A stretch of DNA of 64,000 bases from Corinectria fuckeliana (lineage: Eukaryota > Ascomycota > Sordariomycetes > Hypocreales > Nectriaceae). Each line of letters opens with the position of its first letter. Position 1 is the stretch's first letter. This document shows positions 41,336-52,929 of this stretch, in pieces. The notes below the pieces were generated by a model. That model saw only the letters and a program-made list of their open reading frames with translations, was not told the DNA's origin and did not search any database. The translations under genes were made by a program, and so were the position numbers. The DNA is taken from assembly GCA_019137255.1 (NCBI GenBank), contig WPDH01000034.1, forward strand, positions 372,001 to 436,000. The letters run 5' to 3'.

Positions 41336-42270
41336 AAGATAGAGAGATAGGCGTAGGAGCTGTTGTATTGGGTGCTAAGATGGATGGCAGATTGCGTGAT
41401 GGTCTGGATCGAGTATAGGTCTCCGGGAGTGCCGAGTCCCCTCGATATATATATGCGTCTCTCCGTCTGCCTCAGCCACGCCGGCACTCTGTCCTCGCAC
41501 CAAGCTCCCATACCAAGCCCTCATTACAAACTACACAAACTCCACTCTCCCCCCTCTCTCGGCATGCCTCTCCCGGCCTTCTCGCAGTCCTCACCGCCGA
41601 ATGTCTGTTTACTAATGCGCCTGTCCTTCCCTCTCCACCTCTGCTAGATGCTTCGGCTGCATTAGTAATGCGAGACTAGGGCTGCGCTTCTGTCTCGAGA
41701 CATGACGAGCTGAAGTGAAGCCCGATTGCACAGACCCCGCCTCGGGGTGGAGCCGATGCCATGTGGGTGCGGGCCGTCGGCGCGCGACATCCGGGTGACC
41801 TCCAGGACGGACGAGGTCCACGAAGATTCGGTACCTTGCTGATGGAACTGGCTATTTGCAAGCTGGGTGACGGTGGCCGCATCTGGCTCGTCTCGCTCTC
41901 TGCGGCCGAAGCCAGAGGCAGACGCGAAGCTTGAGCTGCTTCGTCCTACCGCTGGATCTGTTGGCGAGACAGCCACGGGGAATTCACAAAACTCCACGGC
42001 GTTCGTGGAACAAGGGTCGACCGCTGTGAGCCTCACCGCAGAGCTGACAAATGCAACACCTCCAGCCTCGCGTTGCACTGCATGGGAGGATTCGACAGGC
42101 CGTGGGAGCTCCACGGAGTTTGATTACCAACCCCGAGGAGGTGCATTGTGTTGAGTCGGGGACCAGTTAGTCAGCCTCGTTGTTGACTACCTTGGCGAAA
42201 CCCAGCGCAAATGCCCGAATCCCGTCCTCCCTGCTACGCCTCGACAGCCTCCAGCCCTCCCGCCACATCC
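41336..42270. other. Intergenic
   Basis: About 930 bp. A 150-codon minus-strand ORF (42114-41662) is present but has no family resemblance and is probably chance. Confidence 0.5.
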
Positions 42271-43866
42271 CTAAAACCCCAGCGCGGCATTCGCCCTCTC
42301 AACCGCCTCCCGCCGCCCCGCCCCCTCCCCGGGGACCTCCTGCGGCTCCAGCCCCATCGCCCGCCGCCCCGCCGCGCCGGCCCACCCCCGCAGCATCTCC
42401 TCCGTCGGCCGGCCGTCGTGCCGCGCCTCGCCCGCGCCCCCGGGGAAGTCCGGCCCCGGCGTGCCCGCCCGGAACGCCGCCCGCTGCCGCGCCGCGTACG
42501 CCGCGTTGAGCTCCGTCGTCGGGCACACGGGGATGTACAGCACGCTAGAGTCGCCCCCGCCGACGTGGACTTTGTCGACCGCGTGGATGGCTGATTTCCC
42601 TGTTCAGCTGGGGTGTATCATAGGGGGGGGAGGAGGGATGGGGAATGAACGAACTTACTGTCGCAGTGCCACGCTACGTAATCGCCTGGCTTGATCTCTG
42701 GCACATGCACCATGGTGCGCTCCAGCTCCAGGTGCGGGTGCAGCTCGTCGGAGCACTCCATCCCCGAGCCCGGCGTCGCGCCCTGCAGCTCGCTCGTCAT
42801 GTCCCCGGCGCCGGTGAAGCGCCAGCCGCCCTCGTCCAGGTACCCCGGCTCGCCCGGCGCGGCCCCGCCCACGGGCTCGAAGAACGGCCGCAGCAGGAGG
42901 TACGCCGTCGACAGCCTCGCCAGCGGGTTGACCAGCAGCGTGCCCTCGCGCGGGCGCGTGGCGCTCATGCTCAGCCAGCCCTGCCACATGCGGAACGCGG
43001 TGCAGGCGCCGAGGCCGTCGTACCGGTCGCTGACGGCGTCGACGCGGCCGCCCGCCTCCCACGGGTCGTATGCCTCCCACCGGCCCGCAAAGACGGTGTC
43101 GTACACGGCGCCGCGCCCATAGCCCTCCGTCTCCCAGCGCTCGACGCTGCCGCCGTCGACGTGCGGGCCCAGCGCGAAGCCCGCGTCGCCCGGCCGCCGG
43201 ATGCGCAGCCGGTCGGCGTACGTGAGCGGGTGGTCGAGGGAGATGCAGGCCGCCGGCGACGACGCGTGCCACAGCCGCGCCATGAGCTGGTGCTGCACGC
43301 GCAGGAGGGATGGGTGCGAGCGGGCTTTGAGCTGCGGCGCCGACCAGTACAGCTCGTAGACCTGGGGGTCGTGTTGCGGGAAGGCTGTCTGCGTCAGAAG
43401 GCGTAGATGGACCATCAGGCACTGACTGACCTCGTGTAGACGGGTTCCTCCTCACGTACTCCTCAATCTCCTCCTTGTAAGCCCTCGCCTCGGCCTCGGG
43501 CACAACGCCCCTGACCACCACCACCCCTCGCTTGCGAATCTCGCCCTTCAAGCCGTCAATGTCCGCCTCGAGGTTGCTGTACTCGACCTGGGGGATCACC
43601 GCCGGGCCCTTGCCGGCGATGATGTCGTTCTCGACGCGGAGCCGCCGCAGCAGCCTGGCCCAGCTCTGCTTGATCTCGGCCTCGCGCCCGCGGACCAGGT
43701 TGCACTTCAGCCGGCGGAAGCGGTCGGGCAGCGGCGGGCGATCGGCGCCGGACAGAGAGACGAAGGCGTCCGAGATGTCGCCCTCCTTCTTGGCGGGCTG
43801 TTGCGCCGCTGTGGCCATGCGCCGGCGGAGGCCGTTGGGCGCTCTGGCTAGCGAGGACCGCAGCAT
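42271..43866 (-). CDS. DUF1479 family protein (2OG-Fe(II) oxygenase-like fold)
   Basis: Three exons (43866-43431, 43384-42659, 42590-42271) give 493 residues. Introns are 46 and 68 nt. For intron 1 the second AG (GACAG) was chosen because it keeps the family frame NPSTR|AFPQHDPQVYELYW. DUF1479 features are the N-terminal KRGVVVVRGVVPEAEARAYK, the metal-site-like GPHVDGGSVERW, YEAYDPWEAGGRVDA-type block (AYDPWEAGGRVDAVSDRY), AFRMWQGWLSMSATRPREG, and the distal histidine in DYVAWHCDTIHAVDKVH with SSVLYIPVCP. The N-terminus (LRSSLARAPNGLRRRMATA) could be a mitochondrial presequence. Members occur in bacteria (YbiU) and fungi and resemble Fe/2-oxoglutarate oxygenases; substrates are unknown. Confidence 0.92.
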
Positions 43867-43892
43867 GATATCAAGACAAACAGCGCTGCGAC

Positions 43893-43937
<45 letters not shown>
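43893..43937. repeat. (TA)n(GA)n microsatellite
   Basis: A compound dinucleotide repeat begins 27 bases upstream of the DUF1479 start codon, in its leader or core promoter. Confidence 0.95.
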
Positions 43938-44524
43938 TGGGAGGGTGAGAAAGAGAATAGGAATAACACAATAAACAAATGTATCGAAGCAATGATACCG
44001 CCTGGCTCTGAATACGATATATCTCTTTAATGCCCAACCTTCTCTTCCGCTTCTTTAGATATACCGTTGGCCGGTGGGAGCGGGGCTGCCAAAAGCGGAA
44101 GTCCGCGCTTCTCAACCCTTCCGCCCCGGAAGCTCCGCGAGCATGACGTTGTCATCAATACCTGGGCCAGCGTGGGTGTTACTACTGGCTACACAAGAAC
44201 AGCACGTAGAGAACAAACAGTACTATGAGCATCTGCGGATAGATAATTCTGCTTCACTCAACAGACGGTCCGGATCATTAGCCACAGCACACTCATGCTA
44301 GCAAGCTGACGGAAAAGAATTTACCCAAAAAGCCTGGCAATCCTCTGCCGGCCTCATCAACACCCCGAGCGTCAAGATACGCATCCCGATGCTAACAATA
44401 GAACCCCGTATTATACAAGATACGAAAACACGAACAACACAACACCCCAGCTCCGTTCTTGCTTCAATGGTACGCCCCTCTCATCCTCAACTCCGTCCTG
44501 CCCAGCTTGGTCCTGGGCTCAGTC
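43938..44524. other. Intergenic
   Basis: About 590 bp between two minus-strand genes; promoter of DUF1479 and 3' flank of the large coiled-coil gene. No feature seen. Confidence 0.5.
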
Positions 44525-47500
44525 TTAGTCAAGGTCGCCCGCCTTTCGCACCTTTTCTCGCAGGTCGCGGTTCTCCAGCTCCAGCCCGCCCAGTCTCTGC
44601 CTCGCCGCGTGTCTATCCTGGTTGCGTCCCTCTCGCTCCATCTTGAGCTTGTACTCCATGTCCCGCAGCCGGTACAGCCACCTGTTGTCGTTGCTGGCCT
44701 CCCCTTCGCTGGTCAGGGTCGTCATGTCCCTGAGACCTAGCCCGCCCGCCGAAGACCCGGGGATCCCGGTGGCCGTGTTTGCTCTCGTCATCGTCGATGT
44801 CCTAGTCTTGCTATGGCTCGAGCGGATGCCACGATCCCTGATCTGATCGCCAGGACCCCGGGGGATCGATGGCGACGGCGACCCGCCTCCTACTGGATCC
44901 ATCGAGTCAGGGTTGCCCGACGTTGAATACGCCGCCCGAGCTCGAACGTCGTTTGCCGTCCGCAGCGTCGCGTTTTCGACCTTGAGTTGACGGTAGGCTT
45001 CCTCCATGCGAGCCATGCGGGTCTGGGCGTCGTGAGAACCCAACGACCCCGAGGCAACAGAGTTTCGAACCATGGTCTCCAAGCGGTCCAGTTTCTTGGT
45101 CCGGACTTCGAGGTTGTTCTCGAGCGTTTGGTACTCGCGGGAGAGGTCTCGCTCCACAGCCTTGATCCTCGTCTCAAACGACGACACCATCGTCTCGATG
45201 GTCCTGACGGCAGCCAGCAGGTTCTTGGAGAACCCGGGCAGTCGGTTGGCGATGACCTCCAGGGACGGCAAGACCTGGCGGTCAATGATGGTGTTGCTGC
45301 TCGCCCACTCTCGCCCGCACAAGGCACTGAGCTTCTGCCACAACATCAACAGCAGCTCGTTCCGCTCTTGCAGCTGATCGCGAGCCGTCTGCTCCAGTAT
45401 CGCAATCCTCCTGCGATCCTGGCCCCGCGTCGACTCCAGCTCCGCAATCCGGACGTCCTGGCTGCTCGCCGTTCGGGTGAGGTGCTGGTGCGTCCTCTGG
45501 AAAGTGTCGTACTGCGATTTGGTGTTTCGGTGCGCGACGCGTTCCTTCTCGAGCAGCTCCGCGAGCTTGCGGCTTTCGAGGGCGTGCGACTCAAGCAGGG
45601 AGTCGCGCTGTTTGATGATGCGATCCTTCTCCACCAGCGACGCCTTGCTGGTGTCGAGGTCTCGGACCGTGTTCTCGAGCTCACGCTGGAGCTTGGCAAT
45701 GGACTGAGGCTAGTTAGCAAATGTTGGACGCCGAGGACTAAGACGACAAACCTTGAGAAGGGAAGACCGGGTGCCATTCAGGTCACCCAACGCCTCCCTC
45801 AAGTTGTTCTCCAGCTCCATCAACCTCTCCTTCCACTCCGTGGCCTCGACCTCTCTAGACGTCAAGCTCTTACGCAGACGTCGGGCCTCATCCTTGGACG
45901 CCGATGCCTCCCTGTTGAGCTCGTTGACAAACTGCTGCACCTCCTCCTTCTCCCTGTCTGCCACAATCTCCCGCTGGTGTCTCTCCTGTGCGAGGCGGTT
46001 CTCCAGCTCCTTGGCGCGCTCCTTTTCGTCGCGAATGCTCTGCTCGGCGTTGGCGAGGGCTGCCTCCAGGTCTCCGATGCGGATCTTGTCGCCCTCTTGC
46101 TCCTCCCGCAGAAAGGCAATCTCCCCTTGCGACGACTCTTGCTGCACAGACAACCGCTGGTTCTTGTCGTTGGCTTCCATCAGCTTCTGTTCGAGCTCCT
46201 CGAGTTCCTTGTTGGAGGAGTCGAGCTCTTGCTCCAGTTGCTGGATTCGGCGGAGGTGGTTCTCTTGGTCGTCCTCGAGGTGGATCAGGGCTTCGCTCAT
46301 CTTTCGCATCTCTTCCTGCAAGGCGTCGAAATTCTCTGAGCGGTCCTGGAGGTCTGCCTGCAGTCGCTGCATCTCGTCGTTGCGCTGGTCGGCCTCCGCC
46401 TCGAGGGCATCAATCTCCTCCTGCGCTTCCTTTCGCAACGACTCAAACTCGTTCTCCATGTCACCTTGGTCACGTAGAGCCTCGTCGCGCTCGGACTGCA
46501 GGGCAACGAGATCGTTCATGGCGTTGTCTATGTCCTCTTGAAGGGACAGCACCGTCTCTTCAGCCTGTCGCTTGCCGTCAATGGCCGCTTCAAAGTCTTC
46601 CATGCACGTCTCGAGCTCGCGCTGCAGTTCTTGGTTCTGCAGTTTGACCCCGCTGATCTTGTCCCGCAGTCCAGCGAGCTTGTTCTCCAGCTCCTCGCGC
46701 TCGGCTTCGTCTTCGGCGTTTGTTTGTCGTGTTACGATGCTACCACGCGACTGCGGCCGTTCGTGAGGACCACCCACTTGCGAGGCAGAGCGGTCGAGAA
46801 GGCTGTCGATCGTGGACGGGGCCGGCCGGCCGCGTCGTTGTGCCATCTTCAGGTCCTCGATTTCCTGGTAAAGACGCTCCTTCTCCCGGTTCCTCGAAGT
46901 CAGCATGGACGTCTGCGCGCCGACCTCGCGACGGAGCTCTGCGTTCTCGTGACGCAGCTGCTCGCTCTCTCGGCGTAGCTCGTCAACGAGCGTGGTGGCG
47001 GTAGTGGCGCTATAGGCAGTGTTGGATCCCTCCATATCGCCGGAAAGACCAGATACGGGACGGCTTGGTGAGGCATTGAGTTCTCGCTTCTTGGTGATGT
47101 TGTATATGTTTGTCGTGTGGTGTAATCCGCCTGGGGCGCCCGTAACACCCGTCAGGTCCTGCTTTAACCGGAAGACCTCGTCTCTCAGTCTCCTGTTTTC
47201 GTCATCGGCTTGCTCCCTGCGCGCAGTTTCCTGCTCCAAGAGGTCTTTCCAGACGTCGGCTTCGTCTTGTCGGCCAAGAGTCTCACTCGTCCTCTCTCCA
47301 AACGACCTGACAATGTCCGCAAGCTTTCGCCTGTCGGACTCTTTGTTGAGACTTTCGGATCGTAGCCTCTCGATCTCGGTGGCGTACTCCTCCACTCGCT
47401 CACGCAAGTATAGCAGCTCCTCTTCGCGTTCCTGAGCTTCTTCATCGTAGAGACGAGCAGTCTGGTCCGTAGAAGAGGCGGCACTTCGCGCTGTGCTGGG

Positions 47501-49255
47501 TCGCTCATCGTCATCCTTGATCTTCTTCTCCAGCTCCTTGACCCTCCTGCGCAGCATCTTGTTGTCGCGCTGAAGCACCGCGAGACCAGTTTTGAGATCC
47601 ACATTCTCCGAAATCATCTCCTTGATGCCTTCCTCCGACAACTTGTCTAGCCGGTCACTCAGGAACATAACCTTGAGTTTCAGGTCAAAGTTCTCCTTGG
47701 ACAGCCTCTCGATGGTGCTACTCTGTTCCTTGAGTGTCAGATTCTTGCCTGATCGTCCAGTCGTGACAGAACCCATAGCGATAGACGAAGGTTTTCGCGG
47801 GGTTTCGAGGCCGCCCTTGAACTTGTACTCCTTAGCCAAGGACTCGGGAACCTGCACGTTTCTGACATGCCGGGCAATAACCGTGTCCGTGGGCGTCGAG
47901 TTGAAGTTTTCCTTGGAAGCCTTTGGGGTCCGGAGCATATCGGCATGGCGGGGTCGTTCGGGACTCTCGACTTCGGGAAGCGGTTCCAGCTGGGGGAGCG
48001 AGGCGTCGGTGTAGTCGTCGTGGCCAAAGTTGGAGCCCATGCTGCCGAGGCTGACGGATCTCAACATGGGGTTGCTGGTGTTGCGGAGCATGCCCAGGGC
48101 AGGAATAGCGCCGCCGGACTGGAGGCCGTAGTCGAGACCGACGGTGGCATCGCTGCCCTCGTATTCGGGATTCGTCACAAAGGACGAAGTCGAAGATCGT
48201 TGGCTGCCAATGCGACTCCGAAGGTACTTGGGCCTCCGACTCCGCAGCGAGTTCCCGGGGGTGCTGCCGACGTCCATCTTCTCCGAGAGCGAGTGCGAGC
48301 GTGACAGAGGCACCTCCTGGTCTCCGGTGCTGGACAGCAGCGAGGTATCGTGGGCAGCGTCTCGATCGTCGTCGGCCTCTTCGTCGTCGTGGGAGCGCAG
48401 GTCGGCAGGCTGGCTAGCCATGCTAACAGCACGCGAGATGGTGCGGGCGGCAGCGGCAGCGGTGGGCGACGAGTCGAGGTTCTCCAGGCCGGAGGTGGTA
48501 GTGACGGTGGCATCCTCGTCGTCGTGGCGGCCCAACGGCACAGGCATGGGTGCCTTAGTGGGCGAGTCGAAGAGATACGTGTCGTCGACCCCGCCGTCGC
48601 CATTCGTGGATCCAGTGGGAATGGGGGAGAGGGCGGGCAGGAAGCTGGACTCGACGTCGCGGAGGTGACGGCGGACGTCTTCGTCGGTCAGCGAGTCGTC
48701 GGGGTAGTGGGACATGTCGATAGTGGCCGGCTCCAGGTAGCTGCCGTCGCCGACGGTAAGGCCGGGAGGGCGGAGCATGGCATTGGGTTGGTGGGTTTGG
48801 AAGTGGTTGCTTTTTTGTTGGTTGAGGGTCCTTGAAGCTGTTGGCGTGTTTGTTGACGTCGGCGTTGAGGTTCTCGTCGGTGGTAGTCTTACGGCCTCAG
48901 GGGCAGGCGCAGGGCTGTTCGCGGGGCTGTCTCTCGGCCTGGGGGCATCTGGGAGCTGAGCATCGGCATCGGTGGTCATCGGGGCGTCCGTTGGCGAGGT
49001 CGTGGTCGCGCTCGCGGGCGTGGTCGCAGGGTCTTCGTGCTTTTGTTGCGGCTGCGTTTCTGCGGCCGGAGGTGTCGATGTCTCGGCGCCGACATGTTCG
49101 AATGAGACGCGCCGTGCCGCTGGCGTACGCGCCCCGGCGCTGGGGCTGGGGCTGGGGCTCGGGCGCGGGCTTGGACTTCCACTGGGCCTCAGGGCGGCTT
49201 CAGGGCCTAGGCCGTCGCTGTGGCCGTAGCCGTGGTCTTGCTCACCGGCAGCCAT
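44525..49255 (-). CDS. ApsB/Mto1-like microtubule-organising protein (centrosomin N-terminal motif)
   Basis: Two exons (49255-45752 and 45703-44525), joined in phase 0 by a 48-nt intron, give 1560 residues. Residues 1 to about 480 are low-complexity Pro/Ser/Thr and probably disordered. Around residues 500-575 is the centrosomin motif 1 block: KNLTLKEQSSTIERLSKEN, FDLKLKVMFLSDRLDKL, EEGIKEMISENVDLKTGL and RDNKMLRRRVKELEKKI. In ApsB/Mto1/centrosomin proteins this block recruits gamma-tubulin complexes. Nearly all of the remainder is heptad-rich coiled coil, broken by KKRELNASPSRPVSG. The tail has LYRLRDMEYKLKMEREG and RQRLGGLELENRDL, like the conserved C-terminus that docks Mto1-type proteins at spindle pole bodies and septa. 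The length is larger than S. pombe Mto1 but within the filamentous fungal range. Confidence 0.88.
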
Positions 49256-50301
49256 GATGCATCATGCGAGGTGCGCCTTGGGGGGGCGAGAAGCCGCGAA
49301 TGGTGTTGCGAGCGCGGTCGATGTTGTGTCGCTCTGGTGGAGTTGGGGAGAAAAAAGGACGCCGGGGGACCATGATGCGCTTCTCGACGTTGCCTCAGGT
49401 CCGGGTCTATGCCCTGTGGCCTCCATCCTACTGGCGGGAAGCCCCAAAACACCCCAGCAGTGACGGTGCTAATGGCGCCGTTTGAGGGGCAGAGAGCGCC
49501 CTGTGATCCCTGTAGCCCTGTGAATTAGCGTCCGACCACGAGACAACAGTGGATCTGGCCCTGGGCTGGCCGCTTTTGGGTTCCGATCGTCCGTTGCCGC
49601 GGACAACCAAGAAGCAGCTGTCACCCGCGAGATAGGTGGGTTTACGATATCGTGAAGCTTGATGATGGGTGATTTTGGTATTGCCGGCTGTATCTTGCAT
49701 GCAATAGAGGCCACGAGATCCGATTTGCGACTTGGCTCTGGCGAAATTCATCGGCAACATCATCACCATTTTACAGACGAGCATTAGGTCGTTGCTAGTT
49801 CGTGATGGGGCCAGATACATCACCAGTGAACCTTGAGACATCCATTGAGCGATCTTCAAGTAAGGCAAGGTAGGTAACACAGAAGGGCACGCCATCGATC
49901 AAACAGAAGCCTTATCGCAGAGCCAGTGTATTAAGTTGGACGGCGTGCCAACGGCCGTGATAGTCGCAAACCTAGATACTGGCAAGCATATCATGACGTG
50001 CAGCATTACGCTACAGATGCCTCGTCATCACTCTTCCCCAAAGACCTTTCCAATTATTCCGCAAGTCCTCCCAAGAGAAATGGTTGGGCTCAGATTGCGC
50101 AGCTGCTGGGGACAGCCAAGTCTCACAAAACAATCAACACGGGACTAGCACGATCATAGCATTAGTGGCGAAAGAAAGATGTTCATAATGTTGGCATTCG
50201 TAGCTTATCATCACTATGCCGGGAATCACCCAACCCAAAAACACCCGATCCGTCTTACGTGTACTGGTCTTCCGTGTACTGGAGACATGGCATCGTCTTC
50301 T
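49256..50301. other. Intergenic
   Basis: About 1 kb upstream of the ApsB/Mto1-like gene. A minus-strand ORF (49895-49428) shows no family resemblance. No gene called. Confidence 0.5.
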
Positions 50302-50686
50302 CTAGTTGGAGTACTTGGGGTCAACCTTCTTGCTACAGGCCGTCGATGTCAGCGAGCTGTTCCTCCATGGCGCGGAACGGGATATCGAGCTTACCCAGTG
50401 ACCTTCTCGAAGAGGCCTCGGCCGGCGTCGGTGATCTTCTCGGCCGTGGAGGGGTTGATGTTCTGGCCGGACTTCTTGGCGCCCATGGCGAAGGCTGCGG
50501 GAGAAGACGCGTGTTAGTCTTGGGTAAGAACGGGAGATGGCGCTCGAGAAGAGCGATGGTGGGGGAGGGGGGGGTTGGGAGCTTACCCTTGTCGACGTAA
50601 TCTTGCTGCTGGCCGCCAGTCTGCTGGGAGTTGGAATGAGACTGCTTGTTGGAGCTACCGGAGACGGCGTTCTTGAGGAAATCCAT
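50302..50686 (-). CDS. Small conserved hydrophilic protein in three exons
   Basis: Exons 50686-50587, 50494-50395 and 50332-50302 give 76 residues. Introns are 92 and 62 nt, GT-AG, and all junctions keep frame. The product starts MDFLKNAVSGSSNKQSHSNS, has a Gln/Gly-rich patch (QQTGGQQQDYVDK), then AFAMGAKKSGQNINPSTAEK and ITDAGRGLFEKVTGKK, ending VDPKYSN. Its small size, low hydrophobicity and amphipathic second half resemble a group of short ascomycete proteins of unknown function often found in stress or conidial transcript sets; that link is from memory and weak. The last exon encodes only ten residues and would be missed by most gene finders. Confidence 0.75.
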
Positions 50687-52215
50687 TGTGATAGTTGGTG
50701 GTGGTGGCTGTTGTGGTGGCTGTTGTGGTTGGTTACAGGTTGGATGTTGTAAGAAGGAAGAAAGACGGCTTGCCAAGGAAAAGAGGGGGATCAACGAGAG
50801 GTGGAATTCAGGGTCATTCTTATAGCCGTCAGCAGCACCTATCTAGTACCGGGCCTAGGCGATGAGCCACACGTTTCGTGACAAGATGGATAACCCCGTC
50901 CACGGCCGTCTTTCCCATGTCCACCAACCTATCCGGTCGTCGCTGCTTGCAAGCTCGCGGTTAGACCCAAACTCGCCCACCACCCACGCACCCACACAGC
51001 ACACACGCACACCCACAAAACGACGCAACCAACCTACGCGCGGGAAGGGTGATGAAGGGCCCCGCTACGTCATTCTAGGCCCTGTCTCAGATGCAGTCTG
51101 GCCCTTGAACCCGCATCCGGCCAGCGCCGATCGGGCTTATCGTGCTCCGTCCAGTGGACGCCGGCCAGGAAGTCACCCGGTGGGCACGCCCAGCTGCGTT
51201 GAAGCTTTTTACGGGCGCCGGTGTGCTGCGGGGTGTGAGATGATTTGAAGAGGAACGGGAACCAGGTGCTTGGGATGAAGGGATCTTTACAGAGCTTGGC
51301 TGACGTCTCTGGCGACCCTCGATCGGCTTGACAATGAGGGGCATGCCACACTAGCATAGCACACCACTTGCCTCAGGTATACTTCCATGTCTCCCCTACC
51401 CAGCTGAATCCTGTCCCCGCCGTCGACAGCGGCAGAGAGCGGGGGAGGGGCTGTGTGACGGACGGGGATCGTATCCCCCAAAGCTCAACCAACTAATTAC
51501 CTACCAACTACGGAGTAACGCTACGCCCATCCCGCTACGCGTCGCAATGTGGTGTAATAGCAACTGGGAGCTAAGTAACCAGACATTGCCAATAGGGCGG
51601 CTAGTGTTATAACGGGGCCGAGACGCCCCACGAGGCCGATTCTGGGTGCATCGCGGAACGGGAGGGAGGCAGCCAACGACGGTTGGGCGGGGCTCACGGG
51701 ACGAGAGGGCGAGTTTGTGGCCAGTCCAACAGACCGGCGGCCTCATCGCAAAATCGTGCGATGGTGGATTTCTATCAATCTTCATCTGCTTCCAGTCCTT
51801 CTCGGACGGGGGATGCCTTCTCCGGATGGAACACCTTCTCAACCCTCCAAAATCCAAATGCAATATGTTTTATCGTTCTGTTGGCCGTGGCCCTTCCCCT
51901 TTCCCTTCCCTTCCTCCTTCAGGGCCGTAAAAGAAACTCCATTTTCAATGCTGATGCTAGTTGTTTCCCATTTATACATTTTGAAATCATTCGACTCCGT
52001 TTCCTCGCTGCAATGCGTCGTTCTTCTTTCGTCATCTATAATTCGTCGCCGGCCGTTTTCGGGTTCAGAGCTTAGTCTGGTTGTTGTTTGTTTCGGAAGA
52101 TCAAAATGAGTTGGTGGCAAGGATCTGTTCTGTATGGATATTTGTGTGTATGGGTGTTTGGTGTTTGGTGTTTGGTGCAGTGCCATTCGACACTCTTGCA
52201 CTCTTCTCCTTGTCG
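50687..52215. other. Intergenic
   Basis: About 1.5 kb; promoter of the small protein gene and 3' flank of the four-TM gene. A (CA)-rich patch occurs near 50990-51015. No gene seen. Confidence 0.5.
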
Positions 52216-52929
52216 TTACGAGTCCACAAACACCTGGTACGACATAATCATGACCCAGATCAAGAAGACGACGCCTGTGAAGCACATGGCAAAGACCAAC
52301 TGCCACGATTGACCTATCCCGAACACGCGTTAGCAAGTCGACCCCATAACAACCGGCAGAAAGTCCACGTACAGATATTCCGCTGCTGCAACCACGCCAT
52401 CGTCTCCTCGGTTTGGCCCGTGGGGTTCCGGCCAAACACCTCGGTGCTGCAGACGTTCTGAATGGAGCTGTTGGAGCCGAACAGCTGAATCGCCACAATG
52501 ACCAGGCCGACCAGCCACATGACGAGAAGCATAAACGCCCCGATCATGACGATGGCCGGCAACAGCCGCCGCCGGGCGATCAGCCAGAACACGGCGCCGA
52601 TGAAGACGATGCACAGGGACGCGACCGTGATGAGGTAGGGGAAGTACCTGCGTCAGACCCCATGTTAGTTGCTTGCTTGCTTTGACGGCCGGGGTAGGCG
52701 AAACGTACCAAGGGATCGGGAGCAGGAGCTGGTTCTGGGTCTGGATGAAGATGGAGAAGACACCGATGATGGAGCAGGAGGCGAGCAGCATGACGAAGAT
52801 CCAAAAGTTCAGCTGGAAAGGCGGCCAATTGTAGGTCCGTACGTGGCTGGTGACCCGGCGGTTGACGTACGTCATTGACGAGCCGCCGGTCAGGCCGGTC
52901 AAGCCGGTCACTGTTGATTTGGCGCCCAT
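52216..52929 (-). CDS. Four-TM membrane protein (MARVEL-like), function unknown
   Basis: Three exons (52929-52709, 52647-52373, 52313-52216) give 197 residues. Introns are 61 and 59 nt. The topology is a short N-terminal cytosolic tail (MGAKSTVTGLTGLTGGSSM), then TM1 NFWIFVMLLASCSIIGVFSI, a short loop with QNQLLLPIPWYFPY, TM2 ITVASLCIVFIGAVFWLI, a basic turn RRR, TM3 IVMIGAFMLLVMWLVGLVIV, and a longer extracellular loop with two Cys and NSS and NPT sites. TM4 VFAMCFTGVVFLIWVMIMSY and a short tail close it. Four helices with a Cys loop between TM3 and TM4 resemble fungal MARVEL-type eisosome or cortex proteins, but no diagnostic motif was seen. Confidence 0.82.

Noticed and set aside
41662..42114. 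150-codon minus-strand ORF between DUF1993 and DUF1479
   Set aside because: No recognisable motif, biased composition, and an equally open opposite strand.
44987..46339. 450-codon plus-strand ORF opposite the ApsB/Mto1-like gene
   Set aside because: Leu/Val/Gln-rich shadow of coiled-coil codons on the other strand.
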